From assembly GCA_041652575.1 (NCBI GenBank), contig JBAZHC010000007.1, positions 62,001 to 126,000 of the forward strand: DNA of 64,000 nt, written 5' to 3'. The notes beneath the pieces are model-generated. The model was given only the letters and a program-made list of their open reading frames with translations, made no database searches and was not told where the DNA came from. Below, in pieces: positions 18,181 through 26,688 of this stretch (position 1 is the stretch's first letter; each line of letters begins with the position of its first letter). The stretch comes from Phycisphaerae bacterium (GTDB lineage: Bacteria > Planctomycetota > Phycisphaerae > Sedimentisphaerales > UBA12454). The position numbers and the translations under genes were made by a program.

Positions 18181-20931
18181 TTAGTCCTGTCTGAGCAGTC
18201 TCACCGGGCCTATCAAACCTTCGGAAACAATCAGACGTTTGACGCCTTTATCGGTAGTCCAGCGGAGTGCGACCGGATTATCCCATACCCTGAAGAAATT
18301 GGATAATGTCGTTATGATTGAGATTTCGAGATTGTTTTTACCTCTTTTCAGTACGCCGCGGGCATCGTATGTATAATCGCCGTTCCATGTATGACCCAGT
18401 GTTTTGCCGTTAAGTTTTACTTCTGAAATGCCATACGTTATTCCGAGCGATAAAAATGTACGTTTCAAATCCGGTGCTTCGAACTGCGTTTGATAAATTG
18501 CCGTTCCGCTGAATTTGGACAGCTCAGGGTCATCCTTGAAATCTATGAGGGTCGTAAGTTCCCGCCGAATAGTGCATCCGCTAACGTGTTTGAGTGTTAA
18601 ATTCCACGGCGTATCTATCTGGTAAAAATCGTCTGCATGAACAACAGGAGTCCGGACAGGTTTGCCGGTCAGGTCAGGCTCAAAAACCAGCAGCAGCGAT
18701 TCTCTGGGCTTAAGCACGATATCAAGAGTGTTTGCATTTTTATTATACGGCATCACATAACGCTTGCCGGTCGCAGGGTCCCATCGCCATGCTGTCTTAT
18801 TGGAGATATTGAAATTAGCTGTAAAATTCTTAGAGTTGTTTACGTCAAGGTTCGCAAAGAAGAAAATATCCTTATCCTCGAAACTCTGATGAATTTGATA
18901 AAGCAGCTTGTCAGGTTTCGATATCTGAACAACAGGTTTGATGCCGGTTTTGGCGAGATTGACTTGTACCCAATTTAACCATTCACTCGACTCGGCTCCC
19001 GGTATAACAAATATCCTGTCAGGAAACCGCTTCACAATTTCTGTGATAGTATCGTTGGTTTGTTTGCTCCTGCTGACAGCATCGGTAAGGCCCGGAGCGT
19101 AACCCGGTGCATGGTCAACGAAAATAATTTTTCCGCCGGCCTCGGCGAAGTCTTTGATGGCTTTTGCGGTTTGCGGCTCGATCGCATCGACCCTGTTCAT
19201 AATGAGAATTTCGTATTCCTGAGGCCCATATATCAGTTTGCCTTTACTCATTTTTGCATTTTGAAGAATATCTTCATTTACATAATCGACACAGTAGCCG
19301 TTTTGATGCAAAGCCGGCCATAAAAAATTCTCCCATGTCATAACTGCAACCTGCGAGCGGGAAGTCGATTTCTGAAGTATCCATGATAGCCGGGCAGTAT
19401 AAAGATTTATCTCATTAAAATACGGCCACCATAACGCCTTCTCATCAATATATGAACCGCAGTAGAACCATCCCGGAAAACCTGCCTCCGGCGGCGAAGA
19501 ATTATATCCGTGGTAGAAAATATGATTTTGTCCGGAAACAAATGTAGTATCCAGTCCTGTTTTAATATCTTCAGGTCTGAGCCTGAACGCTGCCGAGCCG
19601 CTTGTCATAGTCTCGCAGGCAATCGTGTTTCGGCCGTTAAGGTGTGCGCCGGAAGCAGCATATTTATTACACCAGAGGTTCCATAGCCCGTAACTGCCCG
19701 GCGAACTGTCTTTATCCAAAGGGATTCTTATTTCGTCAGGAGGCAATTCGTTCAGGAGCCCAATCCATGTCTCGCCCATCGTAACGTCGGGCAGCAGGTT
19801 GGCACTAAGTTTCTCCGTTGAATAACAGCCGTAAGCCTCATTGCGGAAATCCGCACCTTGCTTATGGCACCAGTCTTTAAATGGCATCATAAATCGTTCG
19901 TAGAAAAGCTCTTTTTGCGTTTTCCATAAGTCATACTGAACACGATTTACAGTCTCATCGAAACTGCCGCCCAAATAAACAGGGGGCCATTCAATTACAA
20001 ATGGCAGATACGGTTCGAGCGAATAACCGCGGCGTTTTTCAAACTCCTGTGCAAGGTCAGCAGTCCAGTTGGCGCCGGTAAATTCAAAACTGTCGCAATG
20101 CAGAGCGCGAACATTTTTGCCAATCTGCTGGCCCATATATGGCTTTAGGGCATTTTCAAAAGTTGCCAGATATTTGTCGAGAGCCGGTTTACTGAGGTGG
20201 TCAATCACCGGACCTTCGCCGCCGGGAGCGGCAATATTGACAATGATAAAACCTTCACGATACGTTCCGGTATAAAGTACATACTGGCCTGCGGGAATTT
20301 CAAATTGAATTGAGCCGTCGGCTTTTACCTTATCTTTCAGTTCAATGCCCGGCTCGAATTTTTCCAGCTTCTTTGGCACCAGCCGTAAAAACTGAAGTTT
20401 CGGCTCCAAACCGTGCGTGGTCTCGCCATACGCCCCGGGCGGCAGTACCATTAAATCTTTTATATTGCCCTGGAATGTACCCGGCCCGGTAAGCTCTTTT
20501 TTCGCAAGCTTTATTATTTTGATTCCATCGCCGTTTTCTACAGACGGTCCGCCAAATGGCCAGCCGGTGCCGACAAGCAAATCGACATACATATCACGCT
20601 CTTTAGCGGCATCAACAGTGAATTTGAGCATTTTCGCCCATTCAGGGCTGAGCCATTTGAGATATTTATCGTCAATCTTCGTGGCCCCAATCGGCTCCAT
20701 CAGCGGAAATATCAACACTCCATGAATCCCCGCCCCTTTAAGAACGTCCAGTTCCCGGATTACTTCCGATTCGCTTAAGGCGCTGGCGTTCCACCACCAA
20801 TACACATCCGGCCCGACTTCGGCAGGCGGGTTGATAAAACCCAGATACAATTCATTATTCGTTACCGCATTGCCGGTGCTGATTAGAAGTGTGAATAACA
20901 GGTACATGAAAAAGATTTGTTTGATGTTCAT
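18181..20931 (-). CDS. GH106-type alpha-L-rhamnosidase, secreted
   Basis: 916 residues with a signal peptide. The opening LGFINPPAEVGPDVYWWWN and ELDVLKGAGIHGVLIFPL are the signature of family GH106 (F.NPP...P..WWW..., E...LK.AGI.G). The catalytic barrel runs to about 560, then beta-sandwich domains; the final about 130 residues (LTTLIDFKDDPELSKFSGTAIY ... GPVRLLRQD) form a galactose-binding-like domain. Length is usual for the family. Close paralogue of the gene at 50172 and of the core of 22204-26505. Predicted to remove terminal L-rhamnose. Start chosen at 20931, nine bases after AAAGGA; six more codons are open upstream. Third gene of an operon with 22204-26505 and 20998-22185. Confidence 0.88.
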   Translation of the reverse strand: MNIKQIFFMYLLFTLLISTGNAVTNNELYLGFINPPAEVGPDVYWWWNASALSESEVIRELDVLKGAGIHGVLIFPLMEPIGATKIDDKYLKWLSPEWAKMLKFTVDAAKERDMYVDLLVGTGWPFGGPSVENGDGIKIIKLAKKELTGPGTFQGNIKDLMVLPPGAYGETTHGLEPKLQFLRLVPKKLEKFEPGIELKDKVKADGSIQFEIPAGQYVLYTGTYREGFIIVNIAAPGGEGPVIDHLSKPALDKYLATFENALKPYMGQQIGKNVRALHCDSFEFTGANWTADLAQEFEKRRGYSLEPYLPFVIEWPPVYLGGSFDETVNRVQYDLWKTQKELFYERFMMPFKDWCHKQGADFRNEAYGCYSTEKLSANLLPDVTMGETWIGLLNELPPDEIRIPLDKDSSPGSYGLWNLWCNKYAASGAHLNGRNTIACETMTSGSAAFRLRPEDIKTGLDTTFVSGQNHIFYHGYNSSPPEAGFPGWFYCGSYIDEKALWWPYFNEINLYTARLSWILQKSTSRSQVAVMTWENFLWPALHQNGYCVDYVNEDILQNAKMSKGKLIYGPQEYEILIMNRVDAIEPQTAKAIKDFAEAGGKIIFVDHAPGYAPGLTDAVSRSKQTNDTITEIVKRFPDRIFVIPGAESSEWLNWVQVNLAKTGIKPVVQISKPDKLLYQIHQSFEDKDIFFFANLDVNNSKNFTANFNISNKTAWRWDPATGKRYVMPYNKNANTLDIVLKPRESLLLVFEPDLTGKPVRTPVVHADDFYQIDTPWNLTLKHVSGCTIRRELTTLIDFKDDPELSKFSGTAIYQTQFEAPDLKRTFLSLGITYGISEVKLNGKTLGHTWNGDYTYDARGVLKRGKNNLEISIITTLSNFFRVWDNPVALRWTTDKGVKRLIVSEGLIGPVRLLRQD

Positions 20932-20997
20932 ATAGCAGAATCCTTTCATTTGGTTTCTTATACAAAGAATCCGAAATGCCTGATAAGTAAAATTTTA

Positions 20998-22185
20998 CTA
21001 TTCCTGTCTAAGCAGTCGGACAGGCCCAACCATACCTTCAGATATCGGCTCTCTGTTTCGTGTCCACATCTGCGCGACAGGGTTATCCCAAACACTGAAA
21101 AAGTTAGAAAGTGTTGTCGTTACTTTTACTTCCAATACATTCGTACCGATTATCATCGCACTGGCGGCATCATAAGTATACTCGCCATACCATTTATGAC
21201 CGAGATTTATGCCATTGAGTGTAACTTCCGCGATGCCATAGACGGTGCCAAGCGAAAGAAGCGTATGCTGCATATCGGTTACATTAAATTCCGTACGATA
21301 TATCGCAGTGCCGCTGAACTGAGCGAGACAGGGGTCGTTTTTGAAATCAATGAGTATAGGAAGCGTTCGCTCGCTTGTGGTACCGGCAAACCACGAAATA
21401 GTAGGATTACGGCTGATGCCTGTGGAATTATTTGCCGGGGTCGGATTCCAGACATCTGCGCTGCGAATTGACGCGGTTATCTCAGTATATCCTGAGCCAT
21501 TGACGACCGCTGAATATTCTGCCAGCGGATTGCCGCCAAAAAGAGTAACCTGACCTGCCTGAATGTAACCATTAAATTCATTGATAACACCAACCGAATC
21601 GGTATTAGTGATAATGAGTTTGCCATTGGTGATATTCATATGCGGATTGCCGCTGCTCATGAAAACTTTGAATGTGGTCAGTGTGCCGCCATCGAGATTA
21701 ATTGTACCTGTTCCGCCGTTATAGCCCAGGTAAAGCCAGCCGCCATTTACTATAAATGAGCCGCCGGTAATATTGAGATTGCCTGTTCCGCTGCCGTCAC
21801 CAATAGCCGGGTCGCCATTTATGGTTATTATGCCGCTGCTTAAATTTACGTTTCCCGGCCCGCCATCAACACCGACATGTAAAGCGTTAAGAGTCAGACT
21901 TCCACCTGCAACGTTGAGGTCAGCCTGTCCGCTGAAACCAACCCACATAGTATGGCCGACAGCATTTACTCCGCTGCCGATAACCGCATAATCGTCCGAA
22001 CCATATCCCCGCATTATCGGGTACTGACCAGCAGCAGGAATTTGTGCCGGAGTCCAATTATTCGGTTGATTCCAGTTATGATTTGTTCCGGCGTATCTCC
22101 ATTCGACCCAGGCAAAAGCGCCATTGGCGAATGCCAAAATCAAAAGGCAGGATAAAACGTATATAAATGTTTTCATTTTTCGCAT
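20998..22185 (-). CDS. Chimera: beta-strand module plus orphan GH106 C-terminal domain
   Basis: 395 residues. Signal peptide; residues about 25-240 are the repeat module found in several neighbours (WVEWRYAGTNHNWNQPNNW start, TMWVGFSGQADLN, INLDGGTLTTFKV). Residues about 242-268 are only the first half of an Ig/Fn3-like domain (WNPTPANNSTG...ISWFAGT). The sequence then switches at about base 21380 into the C-terminal galactose-binding-like domain of a GH106 enzyme (LPILIDFKNDP ... GPVRLLRQE), matching the tails of 18181-20931 and 50172-52928. No catalytic domain is present. The stop is TAG-TAA. It may supply in trans the domain missing from the GH106 encoded just upstream (22204-26505), or be a by-product of rearrangement. 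Confidence 0.85.
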   Translation of the reverse strand: MRKMKTFIYVLSCLLILAFANGAFAWVEWRYAGTNHNWNQPNNWTPAQIPAAGQYPIMRGYGSDDYAVIGSGVNAVGHTMWVGFSGQADLNVAGGSLTLNALHVGVDGGPGNVNLSSGIITINGDPAIGDGSGTGNLNITGGSFIVNGGWLYLGYNGGTGTINLDGGTLTTFKVFMSSGNPHMNITNGKLIITNTDSVGVINEFNGYIQAGQVTLFGGNPLAEYSAVVNGSGYTEITASIRSADVWNPTPANNSTGISRNPTISWFAGTTSERTLPILIDFKNDPCLAQFSGTAIYRTEFNVTDMQHTLLSLGTVYGIAEVTLNGINLGHKWYGEYTYDAASAMIIGTNVLEVKVTTTLSNFFSVWDNPVAQMWTRNREPISEGMVGPVRLLRQE

Positions 22186-22203
22186 TTTTAAATCTCTAAT
22201 TTT

Positions 22204-25200
22204 TTACGGTTCTGTAGCAAAATTCCAGACAGGTCCTTTAAACGTAGCAGAATCGGTTACTTCATCGACTCGCCAGTAATATGTCGTATTGGGATTTAAC
22301 CCCGTTGGGTTAAAAGTCGGCTCGGCCTGATTGCAGTAAAACTCAGGAACAGCTTCGGTATTGAACTGCCCGGCAAATTCCGCGAAATCCGCGAAATCAA
22401 CGCTGCCGTCTCCGTTCAAATCGAAAACTGTATTTGATTTGAGCCATTGCCCGGCAAGTTCAGCCAAATCGGACCACTGTACGATGCCGTCACCATCGAA
22501 ATCAAAAGGAAGCCGCGAGGCAGTATCAACGGCATTGTAATTTGTTCCGAAATAAATATTATAACTGACAGAACTGAGAGGTCCATATTCACTGACACGA
22601 TTCAGCGTCAAATCCCATTGCGAATTAATCTCTAAATAATCATCATAATGAACAACAGGCTCAGTTTCAGGCACGCCGCCCAGTTCCGGTTCAAATACAA
22701 TCAGCAAAGATTCGGTCGGCTGAAGCGTGATATTAAGCGTTGAACCATTATGAGGCATTACAGAACGGCTGCCGGTCATAGCGTCCCACTTCCATGGTGT
22801 TTTACCGGCGATATTGAAATTAGCTGTAAAAGTTTTCGCGTTGTTTACATCAAGGTTCGCGAAGAAAAAGATATCTTTGCCGTCGACGCTTTGATGTATC
22901 TGGTAGAAAAGCCTGTCAGGCGGCGAAATTTGCACCATCGGGCTAATACCAGTTTGAGCAAGCGTAGCTGGAACCCAGTTGAACCATCCATCGGAATCGG
23001 TACCGGCAACTACAATTATTCTGTCAGGATACTGCTGTCTCATTGCAGCGATGGTGCTCGTAACAAAATTACTCCTGTTGACAGCATCGGCCAGACCCGG
23101 AGCAGTGACCGGCGGATAATCCACGAAAATAATTTTCCCGCCTGCCGCAACGAAATTCTGAAGAGCCGTAGCTGTTTCAGGTTCGATGGCATCGATTCGA
23201 TTTAAAATTATAATATCATACGATTGAGAACCATAGTTAAGTTTGCCGCCGGTGTAATCTGCGTCCCGGATAATCTTTTCATTGACGTAATCGACACAGT
23301 AGCCGTTTTGAGCAAGTGCTTCCCACAGGAAACTTTCCCACGACATCAATGCGACCTGCGATTGAGAAACAGAATTTTGCAGCACCCACGACAGCCGCGA
23401 ATTGTATTTATTGATTTCATTAAAATACGGCCACCAGAGTTCCTTATCGTCTATGTATGAACCGCAGTAGAACCAGCCCGGAAAGCCTGCTTTGGGCGGA
23501 GACCAGTTAAACCCGTGAAAATAAGTATGATTGATGCCTGAAACAAAATCTATATCGAGGCCGATTTTAATATCCTGAAGCCTAAGACGAAATGCCGAAG
23601 AGCCGCTGGTCATAGTCTCGCAGCTTACCTGCCGTCTGCCTGTCAAATGAGCCGCGGAAGATTCATACTTGTTTGCCTTGCAGCTCCAGATACCGACGTC
23701 GGTAGGCGATGCCTGTTTATCCACAGGTATAAGCAATTCTGATGTCGGAATATCACGATTCAACGCTATCCATGTCTCGCCCATAGGCTGGTCGGCGATG
23801 AGCTTGTTCTGCAGCTGGTCTATCTCGTAGCATCCGTAACCTTCGGTGCGGCATTGGGTTCCCTGATTGTGGGTCCACTGATAGAACGGAACAAGGAATC
23901 GCTCGTTGAAGAGTTCCTGTTGTGTTTTCCAGAAATCGTATTGAACACGGTTGACAGTATCGTTAAATCCATAGCCGCCGGAAGCCGGAGGCCATTCGAT
24001 AATGAAAGGCAGATATGGCTCGATTGAATAACCGCGGCGATTCTGAAACTCCTGGGCGAAATCGCTTGTCCAGTTTGCGTTGGTAACTTCGAAACTGTCG
24101 CAGTGCAAAGTTCGCATATTCAAACCAATCTGATTACCCATGATTGGTTTCAGCGCGTTTTCAAAATTCACCAGATAATTTTCAAGAGCAGTCCTGCTTA
24201 AATGGTCAATAACAGTACCTTCACCGCCGGGTGCGGCGATATTGACAATGATAAAGCCTTCACGATAAGTGCCGGTATAAAGAACGTATTGACCTGATGG
24301 AATCGTAAATGTAATCGAACCATCCGGCTGAACTAAATTTTTTAATTCCGTTCCGGCATCGAAATTTTGCGGATTTTTCGGTACAAGGCGTAAAAATTTC
24401 AGTTCAGGAGTCAAACCATGTGTTGTTTCGCCATAAGCTCCGGGCGGAAGCACCATAAGGTCGTGAATATTTCCATTAAAAGTTCCGGGGCCTGTAAGTT
24501 CAGTTGTGCCAAGTTTTATAATCTTTATTCCATCTCCCGGCTGAACTGACGGCCCGCCAAAAGGCCAGCCTGTACCAACCAGAACATCTACATACATTCC
24601 GCGCTGTTGAGCAGCTTCTGTGGTAAACTTGAGCATCGAAACCCATTCGGGACTTAGCCACTGCAGCGGCTGTTCATCGATTTTCGCTGCGCCCATCGGC
24701 TCCATCAGCGGGAATATCAGAACACCTTGTATGCCGGCGTCTTTCAGCACATCAAGCTCACGACTGATTTCAGTTTCGCTCAATGCATTGGCATTCCAGA
24801 ACCAATAAACATCGGGGCCGACTTCAGAAGGAGGATTTACAAATCCCTGATACAATGCTTCGCCAGAAATCGGAGGGCCGAGTGATACTACAAGATCAAC
24901 AGCCGAGTCTAAAGAGACGCCCGTTCCCGCGGCCGGGTTTTGACTGATGACAACTCCGGCAGCAATTGTATCACTGTAAAGTTGAGTCACAACGCCGATA
25001 GTTAATCCGGCATTTGAAATTGCTGTTTGTGCCTCGGCCTGGGTCATTCCCGCAACCGTCGGCACAGTGACCGATGTAAGTTCTGTTCCGGTAATCTGGA
25101 CGTTGTCGATATATGCGTAGTTTGTTGAACCTGCGGTGGTGCGAAATCTGATGCAAAGATTAGGATTGTTATCGGCAGTCACGCCCAGATTCCAGTTTTT

Positions 25201-26505
25201 GTTTGCCCATACAGTGCCGGCTGAACCGCTCACCGTTTCAAGAGTAGTCCAGTTCGCCCCGCCGTCAGCAGAGAAGTCAACGGTCAATGTCACGCTGATA
25301 CTGCTGCTGACCCGTCGGTCATATTGTATAGTGATGGCATTATAACCTTCAGTGCTTTTATTTTTCCGTATGTAGTTTGTGCCGCTGCTGCCTTTTAGTC
25401 TTGCCCCGTAACCGCTCGGATATCCTGCGTTGCTCGAAAGAGTCACGCCGGAACCTGCAACTATCCAGCCGCCTGCGGTAAAGCTGATACTATTGAAATT
25501 GTCAGACCACGGCAGCGAAACCGTTGTGAATTGCCAGACATTGCCAGTTGTAGTTATCCCTGCGCCGGATTTCTCATTGATACGCCAGTAATATGTCCTG
25601 TTCGGCAGAAGCTCGCCCGGATTATATGTTACAGCAGTCTGATTACCTCTGAACGAACCGGGACTATAGTTTCCAAAATAGACATCGTGACTTACAGCGC
25701 CTGCGCCGCCAGACCACGATAGATTCGAGTTAAGCGCGACTTCTGTTGTCAGGTTTGCCGGAGCAGGGTCAAATGCGTATATACCGCTCGGCGGTGAAGC
25801 TGTAACTTCGGTAAAACCTGAACCGTTTATCGTCAATGTGTGAGTGGCAAGCGGGTCGCCGTTGTAAAAGGCAAGCTGTCCTGCCAGAATATAACTGTTA
25901 ATTTCGTTGGCGACACCTGCCGCATCTGTATTGGCAATCACAAGTTTGCCGCCCGTAATATTCAAGTGAGGATTGCCGCTGCCCATTACGACTCTATAAG
26001 TCGTAAGTGTTCCGCCATCGAGATTAACTGTACCGGTGGCACCATTATATCCGATGTAAAGCCAGGAGGGATTGCTCACGGTAAAAGTGCCGCCGCTCAT
26101 AGTCAGCGTACCGACACCGCTGCCGCTGTCCCCGACAACCGTATCCCCATTTATCGTTACGGCCCCGCTGCTCAAATTCACATTACCGGGTCCGTTATCA
26201 ACGCCTACGCGAAACGCATTAAGTGTCAGGCTTCCGCCGGCGATATCAAGGTCAGCCTGTCCGCTGAACCCCACCCACATCAGGTTGCCGACAGCCGCAA
26301 CGCCCGAATCAATCAGGGCTTCATTTCCAGCACCCTGGCCGCGTATTATAGGGTCGCCTGAAGCGATTGGAACCGCCCCGCCCCAGTTAGCCACGTTATT
26401 CCAGCTATGACTGCCGCCTGTGTAATTCCATTCAACCCATGCGAACAAAGTATTGGCGCACGATATGGCCAAAAGGCAGGATAACCAGTATATGAGCCTT
26501 TTCAT
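22204..26505 (-). CDS. Multidomain GH106 rhamnosidase with beta-strand module, PASTA and dockerin-like tail, lacking the normal C-terminus
   Basis: 1433 residues. Order: signal peptide; repeat module (22-242); Ig/Fn3-like domain (242-332); jelly-roll binding domain (335-475); PASTA domain (478-545, VPTVAGMTQAEAQTAI and VISQNPAAGTGVSL); GH106 catalytic region (550-1305); and a tail (1306-1433) made of the second half of an Ig/Fn3-like domain with an inserted dockerin-like pair (DFDGDGIVQWSDLAELAGQW, DLNGDGSVDFADFAEFAGQF). At about base 22585 the GH106 sequence WDLTLNRVSEY changes to VSYNIYFGTN, so the usual last 130 residues are absent; they are found in the next gene. Start chosen at 26505 because the AraC-type promoter at 26556-26617 leaves only a few bases before the first ATG (26541). 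Confidence 0.85.
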   Translation of the reverse strand: MKRLIYWLSCLLAISCANTLFAWVEWNYTGGSHSWNNVANWGGAVPIASGDPIIRGQGAGNEALIDSGVAAVGNLMWVGFSGQADLDIAGGSLTLNAFRVGVDNGPGNVNLSSGAVTINGDTVVGDSGSGVGTLTMSGGTFTVSNPSWLYIGYNGATGTVNLDGGTLTTYRVVMGSGNPHLNITGGKLVIANTDAAGVANEINSYILAGQLAFYNGDPLATHTLTINGSGFTEVTASPPSGIYAFDPAPANLTTEVALNSNLSWSGGAGAVSHDVYFGNYSPGSFRGNQTAVTYNPGELLPNRTYYWRINEKSGAGITTTGNVWQFTTVSLPWSDNFNSISFTAGGWIVAGSGVTLSSNAGYPSGYGARLKGSSGTNYIRKNKSTEGYNAITIQYDRRVSSSISVTLTVDFSADGGANWTTLETVSGSAGTVWANKNWNLGVTADNNPNLCIRFRTTAGSTNYAYIDNVQITGTELTSVTVPTVAGMTQAEAQTAISNAGLTIGVVTQLYSDTIAAGVVISQNPAAGTGVSLDSAVDLVVSLGPPISGEALYQGFVNPPSEVGPDVYWFWNANALSETEISRELDVLKDAGIQGVLIFPLMEPMGAAKIDEQPLQWLSPEWVSMLKFTTEAAQQRGMYVDVLVGTGWPFGGPSVQPGDGIKIIKLGTTELTGPGTFNGNIHDLMVLPPGAYGETTHGLTPELKFLRLVPKNPQNFDAGTELKNLVQPDGSITFTIPSGQYVLYTGTYREGFIIVNIAAPGGEGTVIDHLSRTALENYLVNFENALKPIMGNQIGLNMRTLHCDSFEVTNANWTSDFAQEFQNRRGYSIEPYLPFIIEWPPASGGYGFNDTVNRVQYDFWKTQQELFNERFLVPFYQWTHNQGTQCRTEGYGCYEIDQLQNKLIADQPMGETWIALNRDIPTSELLIPVDKQASPTDVGIWSCKANKYESSAAHLTGRRQVSCETMTSGSSAFRLRLQDIKIGLDIDFVSGINHTYFHGFNWSPPKAGFPGWFYCGSYIDDKELWWPYFNEINKYNSRLSWVLQNSVSQSQVALMSWESFLWEALAQNGYCVDYVNEKIIRDADYTGGKLNYGSQSYDIIILNRIDAIEPETATALQNFVAAGGKIIFVDYPPVTAPGLADAVNRSNFVTSTIAAMRQQYPDRIIVVAGTDSDGWFNWVPATLAQTGISPMVQISPPDRLFYQIHQSVDGKDIFFFANLDVNNAKTFTANFNIAGKTPWKWDAMTGSRSVMPHNGSTLNITLQPTESLLIVFEPELGGVPETEPVVHYDDYLEINSQWDLTLNRVSEYGPLSSVSYNIYFGTNYNAVDTASRLPFDFDGDGIVQWSDLAELAGQWLKSNTVFDLNGDGSVDFADFAEFAGQFNTEAVPEFYCNQAEPTFNPTGLNPNTTYYWRVDEVTDSATFKGPVWNFATEP

Positions 26506-26555
26506 TTTCTGCTTTCTAAAAGGGACGATAATACCTCCCATTTCTTGCTTTATAT

Positions 26556-26561
26556 ATAGTA
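26556..26561 (-). promoter_or_regulatory. -10 element of the GH106 operon
   Basis: TACTAT on the minus strand, 20 bp from the proximal repeat of the AraC-type operator at 26582. Confidence 0.55.
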
Positions 26562-26581
26562 CGAAACAATACCAGACTAAA

Positions 26582-26617
26582 CAATGGACAGGATTGCTTT
26601 TTGATGGACAAAATCGT
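26582..26617 (-). promoter_or_regulatory. AraC-type direct-repeat operator A (GH106 operon)
   Basis: Proximal half CAATGGACAGGATTGC (26582-26597) and distal half TGATGGACAAAATCGT (26602-26617), 20 bp apart, written on the plus strand while the target gene runs on the minus strand. It lies in the divergent gap to the GH3 gene at 26689, which may share it. Confidence 0.75.
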
Positions 26618-26688
26618 CAATTTAAGATTTCTGTTTGGCGCCGCTGTAATTCAGGATAATATGGAGAGAAACAAATTTGGAGGTAAAA

